A stretch of 43,218 bases of DNA from NBML01 sp029939535 (GCA_029939535.1 JAOZST010000007.1:1-43218), one strand, 5' to 3'. Counted from the stretch's first letter, positions 1 through 9,365 are shown. The notes: generated from the letters alone by a model not told the origin. Translations and numbers: made by a program.

Positions 1-20
1 GGGTTTTTTCGGGGGTTTTT

Positions 21-860
21 TCATGGTTGGCCGGGCTTTGCATCTTCCAGGGCAACTTCAAGCTCTGCCACCCCTATTTCCGGCATACCAAGGATGTCTG
101 CTTCCTTTGAACTGACAATACCGTCCAGGTCAGCTCCAGGCTCATTTGTCTCCATTTTTATGCATACGTTATTTACAAGCCTTACGATCACCAGCAAAAT
201 ATCTGATTGATTATATTCTTCGGAGTGGTGGTCCCTGGCAATGATCCGGTATTGTTCAGGCAGGTTCCATTTGGTTAAGAGGGAATACCCAAGGGAAGTG
301 TGGAGGTTATTCAGGATTTTTTCAATGAGTTGGGGGGGTGGCTTGAAATCAATGGTTTTGGATTGAAGAATTTTTTCCAGGGCCGATAAAAGATATAATT
401 TACCCATATCATGCAGAAGTCCAGCAATAAAAGCTCTGGGAATCAACTCCTGCATGGACAGGTATTTAGCTGTCCACAAAGATCCTGTGGCACAGGCTAT
501 GGAATGTTTCCACAATCGGTTTTGATGTGACCGGATCAGGGGATCAGCAGATTTGAAATTTTTCTGATGTATAAGTTTCATGAGAACATTTACCATTTCA
601 TTCTGCCCCAGTCTTATCACTGCGTCCTCAACGGTGTCTATACTTCCAAGTCCCCTGTAAAAAGGAGAGTTGGCTGTTTTGAGTACCTGGCTGGTCAAGG
701 TGGGGTCATTCAGGATCAGCCTTGCCAATATTGTAAAGTCTGGATCTGTCTTCATGGCTTCTCCCTGAATTTTCATGGCCTGGGGGCTGAGGACGGGTAA
801 GGATTCCTTTTTTTTGATCTGTTGTTTTATAATATCAATGATACTTGGTTTTTGAATCAT
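21..860 (-). CDS. HDOD domain protein
   Basis: 279 aa. The central part (about residues 15-215) reads as an HDOD domain, a catalytically degenerate relative of HD phosphohydrolases. It has the typical opening 'LPVLSPQAMKI', the segment 'LILNDPTLTSQVLKTANSPFY', and a later 'AFIAGLLHDMGKLYLLSAL' helix. HDOD proteins act in signalling and regulation and are often linked to chemotaxis, type IV pili or c-di-GMP. The exact role here is unknown. It lies 2 bp after the GspE/PilB ATPase gene and is probably the last gene of the dnaX-recR-gspE transcript. The start is supported by AGGAG about 9 nt upstream of the ATG. An enzymatically active HD phosphohydrolase is possible but less likely. Confidence 0.85.
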   Translation of the reverse strand: MIQKPSIIDIIKQQIKKKESLPVLSPQAMKIQGEAMKTDPDFTILARLILNDPTLTSQVLKTANSPFYRGLGSIDTVEDAVIRLGQNEMVNVLMKLIHQKNFKSADPLIRSHQNRLWKHSIACATGSLWTAKYLSMQELIPRAFIAGLLHDMGKLYLLSALEKILQSKTIDFKPPPQLIEKILNNLHTSLGYSLLTKWNLPEQYRIIARDHHSEEYNQSDILLVIVRLVNNVCIKMETNEPGADLDGIVSSKEADILGMPEIGVAELEVALEDAKPGQP

Positions 861-862
861 TT

Positions 863-2734
863 TCAGGACACTCCTAACAATCTGTTAATTTCATGAATGG
901 GCCTCGGGGGATATAGCCTGGGGATGCATCGGAAAGTCTCTTCCAAAGTTGTGATACCAGAAGAAACCTTGGACAGAGCATCTTCCATTAATGTAACCAG
1001 TCCCGTTGTTTCAATACTGATTTTTCTCAGTTCATAACTTGATTTAAACTCCAGTATGGCTGCTTTGATAAATTCATTGAGAACCAGCATTTCATAAACT
1101 GCAACTCTGCCTTTGTAGCCTGTGTGGTTACATACCGGGCATCCAGTCCCTTTTAAAAAATTGTATTTCCCCATATCTTCGGGGCCGTATTCCAGGAGTT
1201 TCAGGTCAGATGAGGTTGGTTTATAGGGTTGCTGGCAATGGGGACATACCCTTCGTAAAAGCCGCTGGGCCAGAACACAGGTCACAGTCGATGAAATCAG
1301 AAATGCTTCAACATCCATGTTCATTAATCGTATCAATCCGCTCACACTGTCTTCGGTATGAAATGAGGTTAATACCTTATGTCCGGTGAGAGCAGCATGG
1401 ACTGCTACATTGGCAGAGTAGTTGTCCCTGATTTCTCCGATAACTATCACATCAGGGTCCTGGCGAACTATGTGGCGCAGGGTTTCTTCAAAGGTAAGAT
1501 TGATATTTGGATCAATGGAACATTGGGAAATTCCTTCCACTACATATTCCACTGGATCTTCCGCCGTCACAATACTGGTCTGGGGGCTACTGATATCTGA
1601 TACACAGGAGTAGAGGGTGGTTGTTTTACCAGAGCCTGTGGGGCCTGTGATAATCATGACCCCGCTTGGCACACTTAATACGTCTTTTTTGAAACGTTCC
1701 AGCATTTTGGGCTGCATCCCTATCTGGTCAATTTTTATGATTTGATCAATGCGGTTCAAAATTCTCAAAACAATTTTTTCACCAAAAACCGTAATAAAAA
1801 TAGAGACTCGTAAATCAAAGGAGTTGCCCTTATGCTCAAAGGACATTCGCCCATCCTGGTGTCTTCTTTTTTCAGCGATATTGGCTTTGCTTAAAATTTT
1901 TATCCTGGAGGACACCATGCTTGCAGCATTAACAGGAAATGCCTTATAGGGTACAAGGATTCCATCTATCCTGTATCGAACCTGCAGCCTTTCTTCAAAG
2001 GGCTCAATGTGAATATCACTGGCACCCTGGTCAATGGCATTTCCGATAATTGATTCCACAATACCGATGGCTGTATTTTCATCCACAACTGCTTTGAACC
2101 TGGCACCGGAACTCAGCTTTTCTAATTTTTTTTCAATCATGTTCTGGGCGGCAATACCCATGATATAATTTTTGCCAAATAGTTGTCTGGCACCCTGGAT
2201 ATCTGTTTTGGAGAAAGGGTCTGCAAAGGCAATCAAGGTTTTACCCTTTACCTTTCTTATGGGAAGGAAATGATTGGCCATGCACCATTTGATGGGAGTG
2301 TTTTCAATGACTTTGCTGTCAACATCTTCAATGGACAGATCAATAAAAGGAAATCCAAGTTGAACGGACAGGGCCTCAATGAAAGCGCTTTCAGTCATGA
2401 ACTGATTCTCAAGAAGAATTTGTCCGATCCGTTTGTTTCCTTCGGTTTTCTGTATACTCAGGGCTGCATTGAGTTTTTCCCGGGACAGGTACCCGAATTC
2501 AACCATGAGATCACCGATTCGAAGGGAAAGGTGATTGGCCCGCAATACCTCTTTGACCCGGTTTTCATCAACATATTTCAGGTCTTTGAGGGTGTCGATC
2601 AAGGTTTTATTCATTGAAAGTTTAGATTTTACCCGCAAGGCATACTGGGCTTTTTCCTTGGTCAGCAATCCTTCTTTCAGCAACAGGGAAACAATTTCAC
2701 CCAGTTCTGTTTCTGGTTCATTCATAATTGTCAC
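863..2734 (-). CDS. GspE/PilB-family secretion or pilus assembly ATPase
   Basis: 623 aa hexameric ATPase that powers type II secretion or type IV pilus assembly from the cytoplasmic face. Residues 1-210 form two N-terminal MshE/T2SSE_N-like segments. The ATPase core has Walker A GPTGSGKT (364-371), Asp box AEDPVE (391-396), Walker B around VIVIGEIRD (429-437) and a His box near ALTGH (448-452). A CxxC...CxxC zinc motif (C497, C500, C532, C535) is typical of GspE/PilB and absent from PilT. The start overlaps the Cys-cluster gene by 17 nt. No other pilus or secretion gene is adjacent, so GspE cannot be separated from PilB or MshE. A prepilin peptidase lies 26 kb away at 28112. Confidence 0.92.
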   Translation of the reverse strand: MTIMNEPETELGEIVSLLLKEGLLTKEKAQYALRVKSKLSMNKTLIDTLKDLKYVDENRVKEVLRANHLSLRIGDLMVEFGYLSREKLNAALSIQKTEGNKRIGQILLENQFMTESAFIEALSVQLGFPFIDLSIEDVDSKVIENTPIKWCMANHFLPIRKVKGKTLIAFADPFSKTDIQGARQLFGKNYIMGIAAQNMIEKKLEKLSSGARFKAVVDENTAIGIVESIIGNAIDQGASDIHIEPFEERLQVRYRIDGILVPYKAFPVNAASMVSSRIKILSKANIAEKRRHQDGRMSFEHKGNSFDLRVSIFITVFGEKIVLRILNRIDQIIKIDQIGMQPKMLERFKKDVLSVPSGVMIITGPTGSGKTTTLYSCVSDISSPQTSIVTAEDPVEYVVEGISQCSIDPNINLTFEETLRHIVRQDPDVIVIGEIRDNYSANVAVHAALTGHKVLTSFHTEDSVSGLIRLMNMDVEAFLISSTVTCVLAQRLLRRVCPHCQQPYKPTSSDLKLLEYGPEDMGKYNFLKGTGCPVCNHTGYKGRVAVYEMLVLNEFIKAAILEFKSSYELRKISIETTGLVTLMEDALSKVSSGITTLEETFRCIPRLYPPRPIHEINRLLGVS

Positions 2735-3188
2735 TCCTGGTATCTGTTTTTTCTAGTATAATTTTTTGTGTAAGGTCCGGTTTTTGGAGTTCCCTGGCAA
2801 CAATCTGTCGGAGATCTGGATGGGGAACGTCTTTTTTCATACCCCGGCATGAACCTGCCATGGCATTCCAGTTTTCAGGATTTTTCAGAATGGTTTTGAT
2901 AAAGGGCCACGCCCTGCACATACGGGGTTTAACCGGGTGGATCGTACATTGTTTTTCTTGATGGAAAAAAATGCAATACCCATCTTTTCCAATGGTTAGT
3001 ACCAACCTTGATCCGGAATGATCACAATAATCATGAATAAATTTTTCCGGCTGGACATTGATAAAAGATGCAATCCTGGAGATATCCTGATCTGTTATAT
3101 AAGTGCCGCCGAATCCTTTGCAGCAGTCCCCGCATTGCCGACATTCAAAAATATCACTTGAAGTTTTATATACAGCCTTAGAATCCAT
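2718..3188 (-). CDS. YkgJ-type cysteine cluster protein
   Basis: 156 aa. The N-terminus carries C16-x2-C19-x2-C22-C23, followed by a domain with more cysteines ('GYCIFFHQEKQCTIHPVKPRMCRAWPF', shown only in part by its CxxH and MCRAWP motifs). This is the pattern of the YkgJ/zinc- or iron-chelating UPF0153 family, whose biochemical role is not established. It overlaps recR by 11 nt upstream and the GspE/PilB gene by 17 nt downstream, which suggests translational coupling inside the dnaX-ybaB-recR operon. Confidence 0.85.
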   Translation of the reverse strand: MDSKAVYKTSSDIFECRQCGDCCKGFGGTYITDQDISRIASFINVQPEKFIHDYCDHSGSRLVLTIGKDGYCIFFHQEKQCTIHPVKPRMCRAWPFIKTILKNPENWNAMAGSCRGMKKDVPHPDLRQIVARELQKPDLTQKIILEKTDTRSDNYE

Positions 3189-3777
3189 AGCGTTTTTCCA
3201 TGGCTTTCTGCATGGTTAAAGGGTCTACGTATTGCAGATCCCCACCCATGGGAATACCTGATGCAATCCGTGTGATGGTAATTTTTTTTGATATAAGCTG
3301 GTTTAGAATATAGGCTGCAGTGGCCTCGCCTTCTACATTGGTTTTTGTGGCAAGAATAATCTCTGTTACCTTTTGTGGGTCAGCTCGGTTAAATAATTCT
3401 TTCAACCTGATATCATTGGGGCCTATACCGTCAATGGGAGAAAGGGCGCCTCCCAGGATGTGATAGACTCCTGAAAATATATTGGCCTTTTCAATGGCTG
3501 CCATGTCTGTGGGATTTTCAACCACACAGATCAAAGAACCATCCCTTGCCGGATCCATGCATATCCGGCAAAGGGAGCTGTCACTCAGGGCAAAACAGGA
3601 TGAACAGAGCCTGACACTGCTTTTAAGCTCAATAATATCACCTGCAAGGGCAGCGGCCTCATGATCCGGTGCATGGAGTATATGAAGCGCCAGTCTCTCA
3701 GCTGTTTTTTTCCCAATACCCGGAAGGGTGGATAAAGAGTTTATCAGTTTTAAAATAGACTTTGGATAATGATTCAC
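3178..3777 (-). CDS. recR: Recombination mediator protein RecR
   Basis: 199 aa, the normal length. RecR forms a ring clamp on DNA and works with RecO/RecF to load RecA at gaps. Visible parts are the helix-hairpin-helix 'TLPGIGKKTAERLALHIL' (17-34), a C4 zinc finger (C58, C61, C70, C73), and a Toprim region beginning 'ICVVENPTDMAAIEKA'. The C-terminal 'TRIASGIPMGGDLQYVDPLT' is also characteristic. It follows ybaB by 6 bp, in the common dnaX-ybaB-recR order. Confidence 0.97.
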   Translation of the reverse strand: MNHYPKSILKLINSLSTLPGIGKKTAERLALHILHAPDHEAAALAGDIIELKSSVRLCSSCFALSDSSLCRICMDPARDGSLICVVENPTDMAAIEKANIFSGVYHILGGALSPIDGIGPNDIRLKELFNRADPQKVTEIILATKTNVEGEATAAYILNQLISKKITITRIASGIPMGGDLQYVDPLTMQKAMEKRYGF

Positions 3778-3783
3778 TGATGT

Positions 3784-4098
3784 CTACATGCCTGGAATAT
3801 TTAATCCGCCGGTGAGTTTGCCCATTTCAGAAGAGATCATTTCCTGGGATTTATTCAGGGCATCATTTACAGCGGCCATAATAAGATCCTGCAGCATTTC
3901 AACATCTTCCGGGTCAACAACTTCTTTTTCAAGTACAATGGATTCTATTTTCTGGCCGCCATTGGCAATAACTTTTACCATGCCGCCGCCTGCAGTTGCT
4001 TCCACTGTTTTTGTTGCCAGTTCCTGCTGGGTTTTCAACATTTTCTGTTGAAGCTTCTGTGCCTGTTTCATCATTGTATTCATATTTTTCATATTCAT
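3784..4098 (-). CDS. YbaB/EbfC nucleoid-associated protein
   Basis: 104 aa DNA-binding protein of the YbaB/EbfC family. Its features are the N-terminal 'MKNMNTMMKQAQKLQQKM' helix, the central 'TAGGGMVKVIANG' strand pair, and the C-terminal 'EMGKLTGGLNIPGM'. The dimer has a tweezer fold. It sits between dnaX (67 bp upstream) and recR (6 bp downstream), as in many bacteria. The start is supported by an AGGAGTG-like sequence just upstream. Confidence 0.95.
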   Translation of the reverse strand: MNMKNMNTMMKQAQKLQQKMLKTQQELATKTVEATAGGGMVKVIANGGQKIESIVLEKEVVDPEDVEMLQDLIMAAVNDALNKSQEMISSEMGKLTGGLNIPGM

Positions 4099-4165
4099 AC
4101 ACTCCTGTTTGATTATCTGTTTTTATTTAATTAGATCTATGTATCAAATAGTTGATATATTCCTG

Positions 4166-5914
4166 TCAGTTGATGATTTCACCATTAAAGATCTGCTGGG
4201 CATCAAGAACCAGCGGGTGGTTCATTGCTGCATTTCTTGCTGTCTGTTTGGCCCTTAAATTGGCATTTTGCCTGTCTGCTGTGTCAGAGATCTGAGTATC
4301 TGCCAGAATTGAAATTTCAAGCTTTTTCCCTAAAAAGTTTCTGCAAAGAGTTTGTAACTCCTGTTTTTTTCCCGCAAGCCTTGTTTTTTCAAATGCAGAA
4401 CAGTCCTGCAATTTTATGTGAATACTATTCATGCCTGTGTCATGGACCCGGCCTTTTGAGAGCAGGGCAAAAATAGACGGAAGTTTATTTTCAATCCTGG
4501 ACAAAAAAATCGGCCAGGTTCTGGGTTCTGCTTCTGTCTGGACTTTATGGGGCTGGATTTTTTTTGCTGGTTGCGCCTGGATGGAAGGAGGCATCTCTTC
4601 CATTACGTGATTTTTCATGGGCCCTGGGGGGACAGGTTCTGTCAGGGTCGGTTCAGCCACCAGGGGGACAGCTTGTTTTGATTGCTTTAATATCGGCTCT
4701 GGTAATGCCGGTCTGCCTGGTTTTGTAAATATTGGTTCTGCTGATACCGGTTCTAGCAGTTTAGAATCAATCTGCTGGGCCAGAAGATCCAGTTTATTGA
4801 TAATTTTATCTATCTGCGCTCCCGGGTTGATCTGTATCAGTTTGAGCAAAACCATTTCAACTGCAGTTTTTGTATGGGAAGAAAATTTTACCAGGGATTC
4901 TTCATCTAAAAGTATCTGGAGCAAAATTCCCAGGTAGTTGGGCGTTAATTCAGAAACTGCCTGGGCCAGTTTTTTTTTTTCAAGGTCAATGAGATTGATT
5001 GAAGGGCTTTCCTGGCCGCAGAGTTTGATTACATTTAGATTCCGAAAGTGAAGAATAATATCAGAGAAAAATTTTTTTAAATCAAGTCCGGAGTCATTAA
5101 CAGCCTCAACAATTCCTATAAGTGCTGCCCCATCTTTTTGAAATACGGCAGATGAAATATCATGCATTACTTTCCTGTCAAGCACCCCAAGATTTTCCAT
5201 TACCTTTTCATGGTCAATTTTTTTTCCGGGAAAAGCAGATAAAATTCTGTCCAGTAAACTCAGGGAATCCCTGATAGATCCATCTGCTTCCAAAGCAATT
5301 AGATCAAGGCTTTGTTTTTCTATTGTGAAGCCTTCTTTTTTACAAAGCATTTCAAGATGGCCGGCAATTTGTTCCAGGGGGATTCTGCCAAGGTCATGGC
5401 GCTGACACCTGGAAAGAATGGTTGCAGGTATTTTGTGTACTTCAGTGGTGGCAAAAATGAATATAACATGTTCAGGGGGCTCTTCCAGGGTCTTTAGCAG
5501 GGCGTTAAATGCAGCAGTGGACAACATGTGGACTTCATCAATAATATAAATCTTATGGGAAGCGATAGCCGGCATATAGGCCACATTTTCCCGAAGGTCC
5601 CTGATCTGGTCTACACTGTTATTGGATGCACCATCAATTTCAAAGACATCTGAACAATGTCCCTGGATTATATCTTTACAGATTTTACAGGAGTTACATG
5701 GATCTGGAGTGGGGCCTCTGCTGCAGTTCATGGCTTTCGCCATAATTCTGGCAATGGTTGTTTTCCCTGTACCCCTGGGCCCGGTAAATAAAATTGCATG
5801 GGCAACACGGTCAGCAGTGATTGCATTTGCAAGGGTGGTTGTTACGTGGGACTGGCCGACAACTTCACCAAATGTACTGGGCCTATATTTCAGTGCTAAT
5901 ACTTGATATGACAT
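4166..5914 (-). CDS. dnaX: DNA polymerase III subunit gamma/tau
   Basis: 582 aa AAA+ clamp-loader subunit. Residues 1-230 are the ATPase domain, with Walker A GPRGTGKT (45-52), a zinc module (C64, C73, C76, C79) and the 'IIDEVHMLS' Walker B. The conserved 'EIDGASNNSVDQIRDLRE' segment is present. After the clamp-loader domain III there is a Pro-rich linker (roughly 390-460), then a tau-like C-terminus. The initiating ATG lies 20 nt after the 3' end of tRNA-Ser on the same strand, with no strong Shine-Dalgarno sequence between them. dnaX is therefore probably transcribed from the tRNA promoter, with its leader made by tRNA processing. I did not identify a programmed-frameshift site. Confidence 0.96.
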   Translation of the reverse strand: MSYQVLALKYRPSTFGEVVGQSHVTTTLANAITADRVAHAILFTGPRGTGKTTIARIMAKAMNCSRGPTPDPCNSCKICKDIIQGHCSDVFEIDGASNNSVDQIRDLRENVAYMPAIASHKIYIIDEVHMLSTAAFNALLKTLEEPPEHVIFIFATTEVHKIPATILSRCQRHDLGRIPLEQIAGHLEMLCKKEGFTIEKQSLDLIALEADGSIRDSLSLLDRILSAFPGKKIDHEKVMENLGVLDRKVMHDISSAVFQKDGAALIGIVEAVNDSGLDLKKFFSDIILHFRNLNVIKLCGQESPSINLIDLEKKKLAQAVSELTPNYLGILLQILLDEESLVKFSSHTKTAVEMVLLKLIQINPGAQIDKIINKLDLLAQQIDSKLLEPVSAEPIFTKPGRPALPEPILKQSKQAVPLVAEPTLTEPVPPGPMKNHVMEEMPPSIQAQPAKKIQPHKVQTEAEPRTWPIFLSRIENKLPSIFALLSKGRVHDTGMNSIHIKLQDCSAFEKTRLAGKKQELQTLCRNFLGKKLEISILADTQISDTADRQNANLRAKQTARNAAMNHPLVLDAQQIFNGEIIN

Positions 5915-5934
5915 GGAATCCGGTAATTGCTGTG

Positions 5935-6025
<91 letters not shown>

Positions 6026-6045
6026 GCAGTCAATTAATTCAAGGC

Positions 6046-6074
6046 AAAATAGTATCTTTTTCCTTCTATGTCAA
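6046..6074 (-). promoter_or_regulatory. Candidate sigma-70 promoter for tRNA-Ser and dnaX
   Basis: On the minus strand TTGACA (6069-6074) is followed after 17 nt by TATTTT (6046-6051), about 20 bp upstream of the tRNA 5' end. The -35 box overlaps the trmN6 stop codon. The perfect -35 and spacing support it, though the -10 is only partly consensus. Confidence 0.6.
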
Positions 6075-6793
6075 GGTTTAAACATGTCAGTATATTCATT
6101 TGTCGGGTTATTGTCTGAATCATAAATATATAAGGGGGGAAGAACTGCGCATGATCCATGGTTATTTTTGATGAGTGAAATCAGTAATAGTTTTGCATTG
6201 TTTTTTTTCTTAGTATGGACAAACCGGGTCCAGTCCAAATGAAAATCATGGGAATCCATGGCCAGGATAAGATCGGACAACCTGTCTGCGGGAAATATTA
6301 AAAGGGCTTTTCCCCCGGATTTCAGGAGTTTGTAGGAACTTGAAAAAAACTGGGTAAGATCCAGTTTGATTTCATGCCGGGCCAGGGCTTTCTGGGTATC
6401 AGGGTTGAGGCGCCCTGAGCCTTTTTTTTTATAGGGGGGGTTGGAAATGATCAAATCGGCTTGACCCTGGGTGTGGGAGGATGTTATGGCCCTGATATCT
6501 TTATTCAATATCCTGATGCGGTTGGACATTTTATTTTCAGTAACATTTTTTATGGCAACTTCAGCCAGTCGGGCCTGGATTTCAACCCCAAATATCTGAA
6601 CATCCCTGTAACGAAAACCCAGAATCAGAGAGATGATGCCGCAGCCGCAGCCAATATCAATAATTTTACAGCCAGGAAAAGGGGAAATGTGTGAGGCAAG
6701 GATGACAGGATCCATGGAATAGCGGTATCCTGTTTCTGGTTGGTAGATTTTTATTTGATCTTCAAAAAAAGTCTCAACTGTGTATTTTGCCAA
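6071..6793 (-). CDS. TrmN6/YfiC-type N6-adenine methyltransferase
   Basis: 240 aa Rossmann-fold SAM methyltransferase. Motif I is 'IIDIGCGCGIISL' (44-56) and the catalytic N6-adenine motif is NPPY (118-121), inside 'DLIISNPPYKKKGSG'. The opening 'YQPETGYRYSMDPVILA' is typical of the family that modifies A37 of tRNA1-Val. The start overlaps the DciA-like gene by 20 nt. The exact tRNA substrate cannot be read from sequence. Confidence 0.88.
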   Translation of the reverse strand: MAKYTVETFFEDQIKIYQPETGYRYSMDPVILASHISPFPGCKIIDIGCGCGIISLILGFRYRDVQIFGVEIQARLAEVAIKNVTENKMSNRIRILNKDIRAITSSHTQGQADLIISNPPYKKKGSGRLNPDTQKALARHEIKLDLTQFFSSSYKLLKSGGKALLIFPADRLSDLILAMDSHDFHLDWTRFVHTKKKNNAKLLLISLIKNNHGSCAVLPPLYIYDSDNNPTNEYTDMFKP

Positions 6794-7094
6794 TTTTGAA
6801 CCGAATTTTTTTTATAAGAGTTTTGCCTAAATTTTTGTTGATGTTTGAAATCATCTCTTTTTCAAGGAATTTCAGCTGGTGAATCCAGGCAGAACTTGAA
6901 ACATTCACGGTGAGGTATCCATCTTTAAAGGCATCTGGCTTTGCATTCATGGCAATGGGCCTGCCCACTGCCGCATCCCATATGTCCCAGATCTGTGTCA
7001 TGTCCGTATCCCTGGCAGGTCTGTATTTGCCCAGGGCTGAATTTAAAATATCACTGATATGAATCAGGTTGCTGTTTTTTTCTTTTCTCTTCAA
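6774..7094 (-). CDS. DUF721 (DciA-like) protein
   Basis: 106 aa. The core has 'WDIWDAAVGRPIAMNAKPDAF', 'LTVNVSSSAWIHQLKFLEKEMI', and a C-terminal 'IKKIRFKIG' strand, the signature of DUF721. This family includes DciA, the ancestral loader or regulator of the replicative helicase. It lies directly upstream of trmN6 and the dnaX block, which fits a replication role. The 238-bp gap to hflK on the other strand (7095-7332) is AT-rich and probably holds divergent promoters, but I could not fix them. Confidence 0.82.
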   Translation of the reverse strand: MKRKEKNSNLIHISDILNSALGKYRPARDTDMTQIWDIWDAAVGRPIAMNAKPDAFKDGYLTVNVSSSAWIHQLKFLEKEMISNINKNLGKTLIKKIRFKIGKIHS

Positions 7095-7332
7095 AATAAT
7101 CCTGTTGCAAAATGTTTCTTTTTATTAGAACCTATACCATAGTCACACTAGTGAATATAGTAAAATTATTATTCCGGCAGATGTTTTCACTAGGTTACCA
7201 GGTGGTTAACTGGCAAATAAATATTGCCTTTTGGTCTTGATAATTATAAATATGATCCTATTTTACCTTCAACTGGGTTTGAAGGAATTTACATAAAATT
7301 TATCATGGATACTTATTTACAGGGATTGATTT

Positions 7333-8415
7333 ATGAATTGGGATTGGGAAAAGCTGAGGGATAACCAGCAAAAGTATGAGAAAAAACAGAGCAGCGGTGG
7401 TCCTGGAATGCCTAAACCGCCTCAAATGGATGAAGTCCTGGACAAATTTAAAGGTTTTAAATTGCCTGGAATTTTATTTATAGGGTTACTTTTTTTGATC
7501 CTGTATTTCGGGTCTTCGACCTTTTTTACAGTGGATCGTAATGAGGTCGGAGTGATTCAGAGGTTTGGAAAATATAATCGTATTGCCCAGCCTGGTTTGA
7601 ATTTCAAGCTGCCTTCAGGTGTTGAAAAGGTTACCAAGGTGAATGTCAAGACACCTGATACCGAGGAGTTTGGTTTTTCTACCTTTAATACAAGTACTAA
7701 ATATCGTACCTCTGCAAATACACCCCGTCAGGAATCTTCCCTCATGCTTACAGGGGATTTGAATGTTGCAGTGATTCCCTGGATTGTCCAGTACAGAAGG
7801 TCGGACCCCAGGGCATTTCTTTTTAATGTAAAAGATGTAAAGTCTCTGCTCCGGCATATGTCCGAGTCGACCATGAGAACCGTGGTGGGTGACAGGAGTA
7901 TCAATGAGGTCATTTCAGGTCGTGCGGAGATTGCTTTGGCAGCCAAGGAGATGCTTCAGAAAGAAATGGACAGTGTCCAGGCTGGTATCAGTATTGTTAC
8001 CATAGAGATGAAAAAGACCAATGTTCCTGAACCGGTACAGGCTTCGTTCAATGAAGTCAACCAGGCCATTCAGGAAAAAGAACAGACCATATACAAGGCC
8101 AGGGAGGAATATAACAAGGCGGTTCCCCTTGCAAGGGGTGAGGCAAAACGTCTCATCCTGGACGCAGAAGGGTATGCCATTGATCGTGTCAACCGTGCCC
8201 AGGGCGATGCAACCAAGTTTAAGGCCGTGTACGAGGCCTATGCCCTGGCAGAGGATGTGACTAAAAAACGGATGTATCTTGAAACTATGCTGGAAGTCTT
8301 TCCAAAGCTTGGTTCAAAATATATAATTGATTCTGATCAGAAAAATATTTTGCCGTTTTTAAATATGGGCGGCAATGGAATGTCCCCGGATAAATTCCTT
8401 CAAAAAGGTGAGTAA
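7333..8415 (+). CDS. hflK: FtsH protease modulator HflK
   Basis: 360 aa SPFH/prohibitin-family membrane protein that, with HflC, caps the FtsH protease. There is a cytoplasmic Gly/Pro-rich N-terminus, one membrane segment at about 45-66 ('LPGILFIGLLFLILYFG'), an SPFH domain starting 'VDRNEVGVIQRFGKY', and a long coiled coil (about 240-320). It is 2 bp from hflC in an evident operon. The C-terminal tail is short and Gly-containing, as in HflK. Confidence 0.95.
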   Translation: MNWDWEKLRDNQQKYEKKQSSGGPGMPKPPQMDEVLDKFKGFKLPGILFIGLLFLILYFGSSTFFTVDRNEVGVIQRFGKYNRIAQPGLNFKLPSGVEKVTKVNVKTPDTEEFGFSTFNTSTKYRTSANTPRQESSLMLTGDLNVAVIPWIVQYRRSDPRAFLFNVKDVKSLLRHMSESTMRTVVGDRSINEVISGRAEIALAAKEMLQKEMDSVQAGISIVTIEMKKTNVPEPVQASFNEVNQAIQEKEQTIYKAREEYNKAVPLARGEAKRLILDAEGYAIDRVNRAQGDATKFKAVYEAYALAEDVTKKRMYLETMLEVFPKLGSKYIIDSDQKNILPFLNMGGNGMSPDKFLQKGE

Positions 8416-8417
8416 AT

Positions 8418-9365
8418 ATGAATAATAATATAAAAATAGCAGTTGTGGCTGTCGTGGCTGTTGTGGCGGTGCTTGTCTTTAGCTCAGCCTATGTAGTGGA
8501 TGAAACCGAGCAGGTTGTGATCACTCAGTTTGGAAGGATTGTTGGGGAGCCTGTCAAAGAACCCGGGTTGAACTTTAAGGTGCCCTTTATTCAGGTGTCC
8601 AATTATTTTCCGAAAAATCTTCTGGAATGGGATGGTGATCCGGGCCAGGTTCCCACAAAGGATAAAACCTATATCTGGGTTGATACCATTGCCCGGTGGA
8701 AAATTTCTGATCCCATTACCTACTTCCAGACGGTTAAGGATGAATTTTCAGCCTTAAAACGGCTGGATGACATTATTGACCCGGCCATGAGGAATTTGAT
8801 CACCTCATATCCTCTTGTTGAAAGTGTACGGAATACAGACCGGGCCATGGATACCTTTGAGGCCATTGACAGTGATACGGATAAAAAGAGTCATATCCAG
8901 TATCGGGTCGACCTGGGCCGGGATGAAATTACCAGGCGCATTGTCGCCCAGTCAAGGGATAAGCTTAAGGAATTCGGAATTGAACTGGTGGACGTGAAAA
9001 TAAAGAGGATCAATTATATCGATAGTGTCCGGAATTCTGTTTATAAACGGATGATCGCAGAAAGAAACCAGATTGCAGAAAAGTTTCGTGCAGAAGGCAA
9101 GGGGGAGGCCAGTAATATAAGGGGTGAAAAGGAAAAAGAACTTCAGGTAATAAAATCAGAGGCATATAAGACTGCCCAGGAGACAAAGGGTAAGGCCGAT
9201 GCCCAGGCCATCCAGATTTATGCAGATGCCTATGGCGCAGATCCTGAATTCTATGCATTTCAGAAAACAATGGAAATGTACAAAAAGACACTTGCAAAGG
9301 ATAGCACACTGATCCTTTCTACGGATTCAGAGTTGATGAAGTATATGAAAGGGCTTCCCAATTAA
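8418..9365 (+). CDS. hflC: FtsH protease modulator HflC
   Basis: 315 aa partner of HflK. An N-terminal membrane segment (about 5-25) leads into the SPFH domain ('VDETEQVVITQFGRIVGEPVKEPGLNFK'; motif region 28-55). The characteristic 'VDVKIKRINY' and 'MIAERNQIAEKFRAEGKGEA' coiled-coil motifs follow. The gene ends just before a strong hairpin at 9371. Confidence 0.95.
   Translation: MNNNIKIAVVAVVAVVAVLVFSSAYVVDETEQVVITQFGRIVGEPVKEPGLNFKVPFIQVSNYFPKNLLEWDGDPGQVPTKDKTYIWVDTIARWKISDPITYFQTVKDEFSALKRLDDIIDPAMRNLITSYPLVESVRNTDRAMDTFEAIDSDTDKKSHIQYRVDLGRDEITRRIVAQSRDKLKEFGIELVDVKIKRINYIDSVRNSVYKRMIAERNQIAEKFRAEGKGEASNIRGEKEKELQVIKSEAYKTAQETKGKADAQAIQIYADAYGADPEFYAFQKTMEMYKKTLAKDSTLILSTDSELMKYMKGLPN

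Noticed and set aside
2183..2617. 144-codon plus-strand frame inside the GspE/PilB gene
   Set aside because: It is antisense to a strongly conserved ATPase N-terminus, has no ribosome site, and its sequence has no family character.
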